From positions 1-64,000 of the forward strand of contig JAJYEK010000005.1 in the NCBI GenBank assembly GCA_021785795.1: a stretch of 64,000 nucleotides of DNA, read 5' to 3'. How positions within the stretch are numbered: position 1 is the first letter of the stretch; each line of letters begins with the position of its first letter. This DNA comes from Pseudomonadota bacterium. Its GTDB lineage: Bacteria; Pseudomonadota; Gammaproteobacteria; Acidiferrobacterales; UBA6901. Made by a program: the position numbers and the translations under genes. Shown here piece after piece: positions 8,798 to 17,861 of the stretch. The notes below the pieces were generated by a model. That model did not search any database. It saw only the letters and a list, made by a program, of their open reading frames with translations, and was not told the DNA's origin.

Positions 8798-10161
8798 AAC
8801 GCGGCTGCGTGCTTGTAGTGGACGACGAACCTGAGATCCGGCATCTGGTCCAGGAAATCCTGGAGGACGAAAACTACCAGGCGGTGTCGGTGGCGAGCGC
8901 TGGAGCCGCACGGGCTGCGCTCGACAAACACCGGCCCGATCTGGTGCTTCTCGACATCTGGATGCCGGATTGCGACGGCATCACGCTGCTGAAAGAGTGG
9001 ATGGGTTGCGGCGCCGTGGTGCCGCCGGTTGTCATGATATCGGGCCACGGGACGATAGAAACGGCGGTGGAAGCCATCCGCATCGGGGCAAGCGATTTTA
9101 TCGAGAAGCCACTGTCCACCGCCAGGCTGCTGGGGGTGGTGGAGCAGACACTGCGCCGCGCGCGTCGGGCAACCGGAAGCAGGCCCGCCAGCGGACTCCG
9201 GCTGCGCCCGTTCATTATAGGCCGGAGCCCGGAAATGGGTCGGCTGCGGTCGGAGATAGAGCATGTTGCGGCGCTTGATGCGCCGGTGCTGATTTCAGGG
9301 GAACGCGGCAGCGGTCGGAACCTGGCCGCCCGCGCAGTCCATTTCCACGGGGCAGGTCGCAACGGTCCGGCCGTGGTCGTCAACCTTGCAGCGGTTGAGA
9401 AAGCCAACTTGCTGGCACGCCTGTTCGGTATCGAACAGGGCGGCCAGATTGTTTCGGGCTGTCTGGAACAGGCACGCGACGGAAGTCTCGTACTGGAAGA
9501 GATAACCGCCATGGACGCAGCGGCTCAGGATATGTTGCGCGGCGCGCTCGAACGCAACTGGTACCGCCGTATCGGCGGAGGCAGGCCGGTATCGATCGAA
9601 TGCCGCATCCTGGCTACGACCGACCGCGATTTGGAGTCCGAAGTGGCAGCCAGCCGCTTCGATGAAGATCTTTGGGACCGGCTGGGCCTGCTGTCCCTGT
9701 ACGTGCCGGCGCTGCGTGAACATCGCCAGGATATACCGGAGCTGATCGACTATTTTCAGCGGCGCACAGTTGATGCCGAGCGGGTCGCCCACCGCAGGTT
9801 TTCGACAGCCGCGCTCAATTCCTTGCGCAACTACGCTTGGCCCGGTAACGTCGCCGAACTCAAGGCGCTGGTTCAGCGGCTTCTGCTGCTCAAGAGGCGC
9901 GGCGACATTTGCGAGGCCGAAATCCGCGACATACTGCAGCGACAGCGGCGCCTCGCGCCGGTTGCGCTGCCCGAATCGTTTTACAATATGCCGTTGCGGG
10001 AAGCGCGTGACCGGTTCGAGCGCGCCTATCTGCTGTATCATCTGGAGCGGGCGGAGGGAAACATAGGTGAGCTCGCACAGATCGCAGAACTGGAACGAAC
10101 CCACTTGTACCGTAAGCTCAAGGGGCTCGGGATCGGGCTGCGTCGCGACAAGGACAAGTGA
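8794..10161 (+). CDS. ntrX: NtrX-type response regulator with degenerate AAA+ core
   Basis: A 455-residue regulator: receiver domain (1-125) with acidic D10/D11, phosphoacceptor D54 (LVLLDIWMPD) and the conserved Lys in IEKPLS; a sigma-54-activator-like AAA+ region (about 145-385); and a Fis-type HTH at the C-terminus (GNIGELAQIAELERTHLYRK). ATG at 8794 overlaps the ntrY stop. The AAA+ region is degenerate: the P-loop reads GERGSGRN with Arg175 where Lys is expected, the GAFTGA loop that contacts sigma-54 is absent (LFGIEQGGQIVSGCLEQ), and Walker B reads SLVLEEI. It therefore probably acts as a DNA-binding repressor/activator without ATP-driven sigma-54 opening. Loss of GAFTGA is known in several NtrX proteins. 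Confidence 0.88.
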   Translation: MKRGCVLVVDDEPEIRHLVQEILEDENYQAVSVASAGAARAALDKHRPDLVLLDIWMPDCDGITLLKEWMGCGAVVPPVVMISGHGTIETAVEAIRIGASDFIEKPLSTARLLGVVEQTLRRARRATGSRPASGLRLRPFIIGRSPEMGRLRSEIEHVAALDAPVLISGERGSGRNLAARAVHFHGAGRNGPAVVVNLAAVEKANLLARLFGIEQGGQIVSGCLEQARDGSLVLEEITAMDAAAQDMLRGALERNWYRRIGGGRPVSIECRILATTDRDLESEVAASRFDEDLWDRLGLLSLYVPALREHRQDIPELIDYFQRRTVDAERVAHRRFSTAALNSLRNYAWPGNVAELKALVQRLLLLKRRGDICEAEIRDILQRQRRLAPVALPESFYNMPLREARDRFERAYLLYHLERAEGNIGELAQIAELERTHLYRKLKGLGIGLRRDKDK

Positions 10162-10186
10162 AAGCCAGGACGCAGACAACACTGCC

Positions 10187-10504
10187 ATGTCCCTGATCGA
10201 CAACCTTGAAGCCATGCTCGCCAAGGGCCAGGACGGCGCGTTGTTGCGGTTTGGCCTGGGTGTCGAGTATCTGAAGGAGGGAAAGTACGAACGGGCCGCT
10301 GTCCATTTTCGAAGTGCGCTGCAGTTCGACGCCCAGTACTCCGCCGCGTGGAAGCTTTTGGGGCAGGCGTTGGCGGCAGCGGGCCGGCAGGAAGAGGCAC
10401 TGCAAGCCTACCGGGACGGTATCGGCCACGCCGAGGAAAAAGGCGATCTCCAGGCGGCAAAGGAGATGCGGGTGTTCCTCAGGCGGCTGGAGCAAAAGCC
10501 CTAG
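10187..10504 (+). CDS. Small tetratricopeptide-repeat protein
   Basis: A 105-residue cytoplasmic protein consisting almost entirely of TPR helices: LRFGLGVEYLKEGKYERAAVH and SAAWKLLGQALAAAGRQEEAL are two consecutive repeats. ATG at 10187 is chosen because upstream residues of the open frame overlap ntrX and show no TPR character. It lies 25 bp after ntrX and probably shares its transcript. TPRs mediate protein binding; the partner is unknown. It ends 24 bp from the end of the convergent acyltransferase operon. Confidence 0.75.
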   Translation: MSLIDNLEAMLAKGQDGALLRFGLGVEYLKEGKYERAAVHFRSALQFDAQYSAAWKLLGQALAAAGRQEEALQAYRDGIGHAEEKGDLQAAKEMRVFLRRLEQKP

Positions 10505-10528
10505 AGCTGCCGGGACGACCCAGCAGCT

Positions 10529-11452
10529 TCAATACAGCGGCGGACTCCCGGGCGGCCGTGTCTTGAACCGCCGGTGCACCCAGAAGTACTGCTCCGGCAT
10601 CTCCCGCACCCCGGCTTCGATCTCCTGGTTCATGCGCTGCGCGTCGACAGCGTCGTCCCCGCTTGGAAAGTGCTCCATAGGCGGTCTGAAGATGACCTCG
10701 TATCCTCGGCCATAGGGGAGCTGGCGTGTAAAGCAGGGAAGGATAATCGCTCCGGTCATCGCCGCAAGCCTGCCTAGCGACGTCAGGGTCGCTGCGGGAA
10801 CCCCGAAAAATGGCGCGAACACCGCGCCCCGGATACCCTGGTCCTGGTCGGGAAGATAATAAAACGCGAGGCCCCGCTTGATGCTGTGGATCGCAGGCCG
10901 CAGCCCCGCCATCCGCTCAATAAGCACGCCGCCAAAGCGGGTGCGCCTCTCGGAAATCAGGTGATCGAGCAGGGCATTCTTGGGCTTTTTGTACAGATTG
11001 GCAAACCGTGAATGCCGGCTGCTTGCCAGGTATATGCCGCCGATCTCCATGCTGACAAAGTGGGGAGCCAGCAGAATAATGCGGCGGCCAGCATTGAACG
11101 CGTCGTCGAGGTAATGGCAGTTGCGGCAGCGCACCAGGCGGTTGAGGCGGCTGAGCGAGCCCCACCATGCAATAGGTACGGTCAGGGAGGCGCGCATGAA
11201 TTCGCGAAAATGCCGCCGGACTAGGGCATTGCGGGCGCGATCGTCGAGCTCCGGAAAGCACAGACGCAGGTTGACGCGCGCGACATGGCGGCGCTCAGCG
11301 TGCAGCAGGTAGAACAGCGTCCCGATCGCCCCGCCCAGCGCCCAGATAAGCGGCAGCGGAAGGAGCGCCGCCGCCCGCAGAAATGCATAGCCTAGCCAGC
11401 TTGGCCAGTAGCGGGGATGAGCGAATGCGGTCCGACTTGCCGGTTCAGTCAT
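10529..11452 (-). CDS. Lipid A biosynthesis acyltransferase (LpxL/LpxM family), copy 3 of operon
   Basis: Adds a secondary fatty acyl chain to a lipid A precursor at the inner membrane. The 307-residue protein has an N-terminal hydrophobic anchor (about 17-45), the catalytic HX4E motif in APHFVSMEIGG, the FYYLPDQDQG motif, and FAPFFGVPAATLT. It starts at ATG 11452, overlapping the upstream paralogue's stop by eight bases; the longer frame to 11548 lies inside that gene. It is the last of three tandem paralogues transcribed leftward. Which position (2 or 3 prime) it acylates cannot be read from the sequence. Confidence 0.88.
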   Translation of the reverse strand: MTEPASRTAFAHPRYWPSWLGYAFLRAAALLPLPLIWALGGAIGTLFYLLHAERRHVARVNLRLCFPELDDRARNALVRRHFREFMRASLTVPIAWWGSLSRLNRLVRCRNCHYLDDAFNAGRRIILLAPHFVSMEIGGIYLASSRHSRFANLYKKPKNALLDHLISERRTRFGGVLIERMAGLRPAIHSIKRGLAFYYLPDQDQGIRGAVFAPFFGVPAATLTSLGRLAAMTGAIILPCFTRQLPYGRGYEVIFRPPMEHFPSGDDAVDAQRMNQEIEAGVREMPEQYFWVHRRFKTRPPGSPPLY

Positions 11453-12365
11453 AGTAGCTGGGCGCATTGCCAGGCCGGGTCTTGAAGCGCTTATAGGTCC
11501 ACAGGTACTGCTCCGGCATCTCGCGCACCGCCTCCTCGATTGCCGCATTGAGGCGAGTGGCGTCTCCCAGGGGATCGGTCGAAGGGAAGTCCTGCAGGGG
11601 CGGCTTCATGATTATTTCGTAGCCGCGCCCGAACGGCAGCAGGCGCGTATAGCACGGAATCACGACAGCCCGGGCCAAACGCGCGATGCGGCTTGGGGCC
11701 GTGAGTGTTGCGGCCGGCACTCCGAAAAATGGCGCAAACACGAAATCTGCGCGTCCGGGCTCCTGGTCGGGGAGGTAATAGAATGGGCGGCCTTCGCGCA
11801 GCAACCGGACCAGGGGGAGAAGGTCGGAATTTCGCTCGATCATCACCCCCCCGAAGCGGGACCGGCTGCGGCGCATGACATAATCGAAGACCGGATTTCT
11901 CGGGCTCTTGTACATGCTCACCATCGGCCGCTCCTGCGACAACCGGAGCCCCGCGATCTCGAGCACCACAAAGTGCGGTGCCAGCAGGATTACGTGCTGC
12001 CCGGCAGCCAGGGCGGCATCGTAAAACGTGCGGTCACGAAACCGCACCAGCCGCTGCAAACGCGCATGTGTAGCCCATAGCGAAATCCCCATGCTCATGA
12101 TCGCCTGGGCGAACGTCCTGAAGGTCGCCCGGCGCAGACGCCGGCGCTCTCGGTCGCTCGCCGCGGAGAAACACAGAGCCAGATTTACATCTGCGGTCCG
12201 CCGTGCGCGACTCGGGAAGAGAGATACCACCTCGCCAATCACGGCACCCAGGACCCAAAGCAGCGGCAGCGGCAGGACACCAAGCACACGCAATAGCGCA
12301 ACGCCGGCCCAGGATGACCAGTATCGAGGATGCAAAAGCCCAGGGCGCAAGTCAGTGCTGGTCAT
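11445..12365 (-). CDS. Lipid A biosynthesis acyltransferase (LpxL/LpxM family), copy 2 of operon
   Basis: A 306-residue paralogue of its neighbours with the same layout: hydrophobic N-terminus, APHFVVLEIAG with the catalytic HX4E pair, FYYLPDQEPG, and FAPFFGVPAATLTAP. ATG at 12365 is preferred over the longer frame to 12461, which overlaps the upstream gene. It overlaps the first gene's stop by 14 bp and the third gene's start by 8 bp, so the three are one transcript. It is closer in sequence to the copy at 10529-11452 than to the one at 12352-13398 (shared RFGGVLIER/RFGGVMIER and MPEQYF/MPEQYL stretches), pointing to a later duplication of this pair. Confidence 0.88.
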   Translation of the reverse strand: MTSTDLRPGLLHPRYWSSWAGVALLRVLGVLPLPLLWVLGAVIGEVVSLFPSRARRTADVNLALCFSAASDRERRRLRRATFRTFAQAIMSMGISLWATHARLQRLVRFRDRTFYDAALAAGQHVILLAPHFVVLEIAGLRLSQERPMVSMYKSPRNPVFDYVMRRSRSRFGGVMIERNSDLLPLVRLLREGRPFYYLPDQEPGRADFVFAPFFGVPAATLTAPSRIARLARAVVIPCYTRLLPFGRGYEIIMKPPLQDFPSTDPLGDATRLNAAIEEAVREMPEQYLWTYKRFKTRPGNAPSYYD

Positions 12366-13398
12366 AGGGCGATGGGCCACCGTCCGGGCGTGTCTTAAAG
12401 TACTTGAATGTCCACATGTACTGCTCCGGTGTACGCAGGATGTGATGCTCAAGCTCCGCATTCATCTTGCGGGTATCGGCATTGAGGTCCCCGCTCGGAA
12501 ACGCGTCCAGCGCAGGCCCGAGACGCACCTCATAACCCTGCCCGTGCGGCAACCGATAGGTAAAACAGGGAATCACGACCGCATCACAGATCTGGGCGAG
12601 ACGACCGAGCGTGGTCAAGCGCGCCACCTGGGTTCCCAGAAATGGCACGAAAATCGAACCTTGGGTGCCGAAATCCTCATCCGGCAAATAGTAGAAACCC
12701 AGGCCCCGCTGAACTTCCCGGATGACGGGGCGCAGGCCCTGATCCCGCAGGAGCATGCGGCCCCTCGGATCGAACCGCTTCCTGCCTGCGGCCATGAACC
12801 AGTCGATCAAGGGATTTTTCAAGGGCTTGATCATTCCGAGCAGGGGATAACGCGACGACATGGCGGCCGCACCGAATTCGAGCGCCACGAAATGCGCGGT
12901 CAGAAGGATGGTTCTGCGGCCCTGTTCATGTGGGACCTGATAGTTTTCGAGGCCGGTAATGCGCACGAGCTTCCGGATTTTGGCCGGGCTGCCGAACCAG
13001 AGCAGCGGAAAGTCCAGCAGGCACTGGGCGTAGACTCGGAAGTGCCGCCGCACGAGTTGCGCGCGCGCCGCCGCCGTCATCTCGGGAAAGCACATGGCCA
13101 CGTTGATCCGCGCGATGCGTCGGCGCTTGCCGCTAAGGAGTCGATACGCGTCGCCGGCCAGCGTGCCGAGCGCATCCCGGACCGGCCACGGCAGGATGGA
13201 AACCCCACGCAGCAGCCCGATGCCTAACCATACCCCCCAATAGGCGGGCATCAGGTAGGCCCGCCGGAACCGAGGCGAGTGATAGGCGGAACCCTCTCCG
13301 TGGGAGGGTTCCCCGGACTCGGGCAGCGCGTTACGCACCGACCCAATGAGAGCCACCAGAGCCTTAGCGGACGCCCTGATAATGGGTGGTAATGTCAT
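12352..13398 (-). CDS. Lipid A biosynthesis acyltransferase (LpxL/LpxM family), copy 1 of operon
   Basis: First gene of the leftward operon; 348 residues, with an N-terminal extension of about 45 residues relative to the other two. The catalytic motif is TAHFVALEFG (HX4E), followed by FYYLPDEDFG and FVPFLGTQVARLT. ATG at 13398 is preferred to the frame start at 13455. It is the most divergent of the three: it has LRTPEQYMWTFKYFKTRP at the end and lacks the RFGG(V/M) stretch of the other copies, so it probably acts at a different lipid A position. The promoter should lie in the AT-rich 177 bp between this gene and the end of ttcA. Confidence 0.87.
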   Translation of the reverse strand: MTLPPIIRASAKALVALIGSVRNALPESGEPSHGEGSAYHSPRFRRAYLMPAYWGVWLGIGLLRGVSILPWPVRDALGTLAGDAYRLLSGKRRRIARINVAMCFPEMTAAARAQLVRRHFRVYAQCLLDFPLLWFGSPAKIRKLVRITGLENYQVPHEQGRRTILLTAHFVALEFGAAAMSSRYPLLGMIKPLKNPLIDWFMAAGRKRFDPRGRMLLRDQGLRPVIREVQRGLGFYYLPDEDFGTQGSIFVPFLGTQVARLTTLGRLAQICDAVVIPCFTYRLPHGQGYEVRLGPALDAFPSGDLNADTRKMNAELEHHILRTPEQYMWTFKYFKTRPDGGPSPYDQH

Positions 13399-13575
13399 AT
13401 CAGTTCCACGAAGTCCGACAAAAACACAGCATATATCCTGGTCACGCCCCACCAAGGCCCTATTGCAACAAACCTGTCCAAAGAACTCCCGTGATAACTA
13501 TCAAAGTGGGAAAACGAGTATATAAAGTGGCTATTGTGCCGATATTATTTTCGAAAACTTTTCAGAACGCGGCTG

Positions 13576-14352
13576 TTACTTGCCTCGTGTGGTGGTCCAT
13601 GGGACACCGCCAGATTCCATCATCGGTCTCATGGCATGCAGCAGGTTCTCGAATAACCGGGGATGAAAGCCTTCTTCTCGGGCCAGCAGCTCTTTCATGT
13701 GCTGGCGCTGGCTGGGCATCCGGAAACAGGCCGGACAGTTGTCCGCGATCACCGGCAGGCGCGCATCGGTTGCAAAGTCCAGTAATTGGCGCTCCCGGAC
13801 ATAAATAAATGGCCGGATGACGCGCAAGTCCCCGACATCATTAAGGTAATGGGCCTTCATAGTACGCAAGGATCCTCCATGAAATGCGCTCATCAAAAAG
13901 GATTCCGCCAGGTCATCCAGATGCTGGGCAAGGACCAGCACATTGCAGCCCTGTTGGCGAGCCGTGGCATAGAGAATTCCGCGGCGCATGCGTGCACAAT
14001 AGGCACAGAACGACTTTCCCCGCATGGTCCGGAGCGCCCGCTCCACGATCTGTTGGCGCCGGTAGTAATACGGAATGCCGAGCCCGGGGACATAGTCGCA
14101 CAGGCCTGAGGGATCGAATCCGTCGATCTGGGGATCGACGGTGGCGGCTGCAAGGGTAAATGGAACCGGCGCCCTGTCCCGCAGGTGCACAAGGGTGTGC
14201 AACATGCTCAGGCTGTCCTTGCCGCCGGATAGGCCAAGCAACAGACGGTCTCCTGGCCGGATCATGTCGTAGTCGGCGATGGCGCTACCGGCCGCGCGCA
14301 GGATGCTGCGGGGAGGACGCTGGACGGCGGGTAATTCGGCAATGGTGACCAT
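13576..14352 (-). CDS. ttcA: tRNA 2-thiocytidine biosynthesis protein TtcA
   Basis: Thiolates cytidine 32 of certain tRNAs using ATP and a 4Fe-4S cluster. The 258-residue protein has the PP-loop SGGKDS (LLLGLSGGKDSLSMLHTL), a CxxC in FCAYCARMRRG that provides cluster ligands, and a later conserved Cys region NCPACFR. ATG at 14352 (MVTIAELP) is preferred to an in-frame start at 14409, which would run into the divergent rhodanese leader; both are possible. It is transcribed toward the acyltransferase operon but ends 178 bp upstream of it. Confidence 0.9.
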   Translation of the reverse strand: MVTIAELPAVQRPPRSILRAAGSAIADYDMIRPGDRLLLGLSGGKDSLSMLHTLVHLRDRAPVPFTLAAATVDPQIDGFDPSGLCDYVPGLGIPYYYRRQQIVERALRTMRGKSFCAYCARMRRGILYATARQQGCNVLVLAQHLDDLAESFLMSAFHGGSLRTMKAHYLNDVGDLRVIRPFIYVRERQLLDFATDARLPVIADNCPACFRMPSQRQHMKELLAREEGFHPRLFENLLHAMRPMMESGGVPWTTTRGK

Positions 14353-14423
14353 GGCTCCGGTATTATGCCTTAAACGTGCACGAGAGGCCGGCAAATGTGC
14401 CACGGCCACGGAGGTTGCTGGAC

Positions 14424-14831
14424 ATGAGCCAAGTCAAAACCTTGCATCCGAAGGAGGCCTGGGAACTGATCCAAGGGCACCCGAATGCGCTATTCATCGA
14501 CACGCGCTCGCTGATGGAGCACCTGTTCATCGGGCATCCTGTGGGCTGCATCCATATACCCTGGATTGACGAGCCAGACTGGACGGTCAATCCGGATTTC
14601 GCCACCGAGGTCCGGCGGGCGATTCTCGGAGGAGTGGGCGGAAGCGCTCCGGTCATACTGATCTGCCGTAGCGGTGTCCGGTCCCTCGAAGCCGGCGCGT
14701 GTCTGGCCAGCGCCGGTTTTCAAAACGTATACAATGTTGCTGAGGGCTTTGAGGGACCGCTCGATGATGATCACCACCGCAGCAGTTCAGGCGGCTGGCG
14801 CTTTCACGGGCTGCCTTGGGAACAGTGCTGA
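14424..14831 (+). CDS. Rhodanese-like sulfurtransferase
   Basis: A 135-residue single-domain rhodanese. The active-site loop is LICRSGVRS, with the catalytic Cys accepting sulfane sulfur; ALFIDTRSLMEHLFIGHP is the conserved N-terminal part and FQNVYNVAEGFEG the usual C-terminal part. ATG at 14424 is chosen for the GGAGG about 10 bases upstream; an earlier in-frame start exists at 14376. It is divergent from ttcA, a tRNA thiolation enzyme, so a role as sulfur donor is plausible but unproven. Confidence 0.85.
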   Translation: MSQVKTLHPKEAWELIQGHPNALFIDTRSLMEHLFIGHPVGCIHIPWIDEPDWTVNPDFATEVRRAILGGVGGSAPVILICRSGVRSLEAGACLASAGFQNVYNVAEGFEGPLDDDHHRSSSGGWRFHGLPWEQC

Positions 14832-14969
14832 ATCGGTACCCGGGCGCGACCCGAACCCCGCGCACGCCCTTAACGGAACAGGCCTGGCGCTCAAACCGTG
14901 TCAATTTGGGCCTGGGTTGGGTACACTTTGCGTCCACTTTACGAATCGACATCAGCAAAGGAAGCCGCC

Positions 14970-16163
14970 ATGGCAGATAGCTATCTCTTTACATCGGAAT
15001 CCGTGTCGGAAGGGCATCCGGACAAGGTGTGCGACCAGATATCGGATGCGGTACTGGATGCGGTACTGGCGCAGCACAAAAACGCACGGGTCGCCTGCGA
15101 AACGCTGGTGAAGAACAATCTCGTGGTGCTCGCCGGTGAGATAACATCGAGCGCGAACGTCGATTTCGACAGGGTAACAAGGGAGGTCATCCGTCACATC
15201 GGCTACTCGGACGAAATGGGATTCGGCCCTGACAGCTGTACCGTGCTCACCGCCATCGGGCGACAGTCGCCGCACATCGCCCAGGGCGTGGACGAAGGGC
15301 GCGGGCTCGATCTGGAACAGGGTGCTGGCGACCAAGGACTGATGTTCGGCTATGCGACCAGCGAAACGGACGTGCTCATGCCGATGCCGATTTCGCTGGC
15401 GCACCGCCTCGTGGAACGGCAGGCCCAGGTGCGCAAGGGCGGCAAGCTCCCCTGGCTGCGCCCCGATGCCAAATCGCAGGTTACCGTCAAATATGTCAAT
15501 GGCAGGCCGGCCGGGATCGATGCGGTAGTTCTTTCCACCCAGCACGCACCCGGCATCAAACATGAGACGATCCGCGAAGCGGTGATCGAGGAGATCATCA
15601 AGCCGGTGCTTCCCAAGGAGTGGCTCGGCAAGGATACCAAGTACTTTGTCAACCCGACCGGGGCGTTCGAAATCGGCGGTCCGGTAGGCGACGCCGGCCT
15701 CACGGGCCGCAAGATCATCGTCGATACTTATGGCGGCATGGCCAGACACGGTGGCGGGGCATTTTCCGGCAAGGATCCTTCCAAGGTGGATCGTTCGGCG
15801 GCCTACGCCGGGCGCTATGTCGCAAAGAATGTGGTCGCTGCTGGGCTTGCGGACCGCTGCGAGATCCAGGTTGCCTACGCAATCGGGATCGCACGCCCCG
15901 TTTCGGTGCACATCGATACCTTCGGCACTGGCAAGCTGCCCGACGATAAGCTCGCTGAGCTGGTCGTTGCACACTTCGATCTGCGCCCCAAGGGCATCAT
16001 TCAGATGCTCGATCTGCTGCGTCCCATTTATCTAGCGACCGCGGCATACGGCCATTTCGGGCGTGAACGGCCGGACTTCAGTTGGGAACGGACCGATCGG
16101 GCCGAACAGCTGCGCGACGCGTCCGGCATCAAACCCGATGCGCGCAATGCCGTGCGGGCCTAA
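14970..16163 (+). CDS. metK: S-adenosylmethionine synthase
   Basis: Makes S-adenosylmethionine from methionine and ATP. The 397-residue protein has all family signatures: [20 protein letters not shown] at the start, [12 protein letters not shown], and the glycine-rich [23 protein letters not shown] at 14970 follows AAAGGAAG; the frame extends upstream without conservation. The upstream gap has a candidate promoter with TACACT as -10 at about 14924. metK, ahcY and metF follow each other, so the synthesis, by-product removal and regeneration steps of the methyl cycle are clustered. Confidence 0.97.
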   Translation: MADSYLFTSESVSEGHPDKVCDQISDAVLDAVLAQHKNARVACETLVKNNLVVLAGEITSSANVDFDRVTREVIRHIGYSDEMGFGPDSCTVLTAIGRQSPHIAQGVDEGRGLDLEQGAGDQGLMFGYATSETDVLMPMPISLAHRLVERQAQVRKGGKLPWLRPDAKSQVTVKYVNGRPAGIDAVVLSTQHAPGIKHETIREAVIEEIIKPVLPKEWLGKDTKYFVNPTGAFEIGGPVGDAGLTGRKIIVDTYGGMARHGGGAFSGKDPSKVDRSAAYAGRYVAKNVVAAGLADRCEIQVAYAIGIARPVSVHIDTFGTGKLPDDKLAELVVAHFDLRPKGIIQMLDLLRPIYLATAAYGHFGRERPDFSWERTDRAEQLRDASGIKPDARNAVRA

Positions 16164-16261
16164 GCCGGCCCCGGTTGTCTCGTAAACCAGGGGACAAGCC
16201 CTTCCGGATGATCCCTGTCAGACCTTCAACAGGCCCTGCCGTGGCGGCGGGGCATTGTCCT

Positions 16262-16345
16262 TTCCAAGGAGCGTTGCGACCCTCCGAAGCAGTGTCCGGG
16301 GGCCAGGCTTGGAGACGACACCGACCCGTACAACGGCGCTCGTTC
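16262..16345 (+). ncRNA. SAH (S-adenosylhomocysteine) riboswitch
   Basis: The leader of ahcY carries the conserved SAH riboswitch core. CCAAG (16264-16268) pairs with CTTGG (16308-16312) to form the first helix; AGGAGCGTTGCGAC (16267-16280) matches the conserved core, with CAGGCTTGG following; GAGCG (16269-16273) pairs with CGCTC (16337-16341) within CAACGGCGCTC to form the pseudoknot. In the known class, SAH binding turns the downstream gene on. The ahcY start is 17 bp after the pseudoknot, and TGGAG just before the start is the likely ribosome site, so control by access to this site is plausible. Confidence 0.92.
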
Positions 16346-16362
16346 ATTATGGAGCATGCATC

Positions 16363-17784
16363 ATGAACGCTGTCGTGAATTCGAAGACCGCGGACTACAA
16401 GGTCGCGGATATTGGCCTCGCGTCATGGGGCCGCAAGGAGATCGAAATCGCCCAGACGGAAATGCCAGGCCTGATGGCGCTACGCGAGGAGTTCGGTGCG
16501 CAGCAGCCACTCAGGGGAGCGCGCATTTCCGGCTCGCTGCACATGACCATTCAGACGGCCGTACTGATGGAAACGCTGACGTCGTTAGGGGCCCAGGTGC
16601 GCTGGGCCTCCTGCAATATCTTTTCCACGCAAGATCATGCGGCGGCGGCGATGGCGGCGGCAGGGATTCCGGTATTTGCCTGGAAGGGTGAGACCCTTGA
16701 AGAATATTGGTGGTGCACCCAGCAGGCGCTGACCTGGCCGGACGGGAAGGGCCCGAACATGATCCTGGATGATGGCGGCGACGCCACATTGCTCGTGCAC
16801 AAGGGCGCGGAATTCGAGGGTGCCGGCAGGGTGCCGGACGCCGAGCCGAACGCGAGCGAGGAATGGAAGGTCTTTTTGCACCTGCTGCGCGACAGTCTCG
16901 CAGCCAGTCCGGGCAAGTGGACCGCTATCGCCAAGGGCATCCGCGGGGTGACCGAGGAAACAACGACCGGGGTACACCGCCTTTATCAGATGCAGCAGCG
17001 GGGCGAGCTGATGTTTCCGGCGATGAATGTCAACGACTCGGTGACGAAGTCCAAGTTCGACAATCTGTACGGCTGCCGGGAATCCCTGATCGACGGGATC
17101 AAGCGTGCCACCGACGTCATGATCGCCGGAAAGATATGCGTGGTGCTCGGCTACGGGGATGTCGGGAAGGGCTGCGCCCAGGCGTTCCGCGGCATGGGCG
17201 CCACGGTTTGGATCACGGAGATCGACCCCATCTGCGCTCTACAGGCGGCAATGGAGGGTTACCGCGTGGTCACCATGGAGGAGGCCGCTCCGCTGGGTGA
17301 CATCTTCGTCACCGCAACCGGCAACGTGGGCGTGGTCACCCACGCGCATATGCTTGCGATGAAGCACGAGGCGATCGTATGCAACATCGGGCATTTCGAT
17401 TCGGAAATCGACATCGCCGCACTCGAGGGGTACCCGTGGGAAGAGATCAAGCCGCAGGTCGATCACGTTCTGTTTCCGGACGGCAGGAAACTCATCGTCC
17501 TGGCCAAGGGCAGGCTTGTAAACCTCGGCTGCGCAACCGGGCACCCGAGTTTCGTAATGTCGGCATCCTTCTCAAATCAGACCATCGCGCAGATCGAGCT
17601 TTTTAACAACGGCGCTGCCTATGAACGGAAGGTGTACACGCTGCCGAAAAGGCTCGACGAGAAAGTCGCCCGCCTGCACCTCAAGAAGATAGGCGCGCAC
17701 CTCACCCGGCTTTCCGCCGAACAGGCGGCGTACATCAACGTTCCGGTCGATGGTCCCTACAAGCCGGACCATTACCGGTACTGA
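16363..17784 (+). CDS. ahcY: Adenosylhomocysteinase
   Basis: Splits S-adenosylhomocysteine into adenosine and homocysteine, using tightly bound NAD. The 473-residue protein starts at ATG 16363 behind TGGAG. Visible motifs: substrate-binding [13 protein letters not shown] and [16 protein letters not shown], the NAD-binding [11 protein letters not shown], and the invariant C-terminal KPDHYRY. Its leader is an SAH riboswitch, so expression should follow the level of its own substrate. It lies between metK and metF. Confidence 0.97.
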   Translation: MNAVVNSKTADYKVADIGLASWGRKEIEIAQTEMPGLMALREEFGAQQPLRGARISGSLHMTIQTAVLMETLTSLGAQVRWASCNIFSTQDHAAAAMAAAGIPVFAWKGETLEEYWWCTQQALTWPDGKGPNMILDDGGDATLLVHKGAEFEGAGRVPDAEPNASEEWKVFLHLLRDSLAASPGKWTAIAKGIRGVTEETTTGVHRLYQMQQRGELMFPAMNVNDSVTKSKFDNLYGCRESLIDGIKRATDVMIAGKICVVLGYGDVGKGCAQAFRGMGATVWITEIDPICALQAAMEGYRVVTMEEAAPLGDIFVTATGNVGVVTHAHMLAMKHEAIVCNIGHFDSEIDIAALEGYPWEEIKPQVDHVLFPDGRKLIVLAKGRLVNLGCATGHPSFVMSASFSNQTIAQIELFNNGAAYERKVYTLPKRLDEKVARLHLKKIGAHLTRLSAEQAAYINVPVDGPYKPDHYRY

Positions 17785-17861
17785 TCCGCCACAGACAGCA
17801 CGTATCGCTGCGCGGCCCGGCCGCGCCTGATCGGACAAGCATCGCGACTTTCGGCTTTCCT

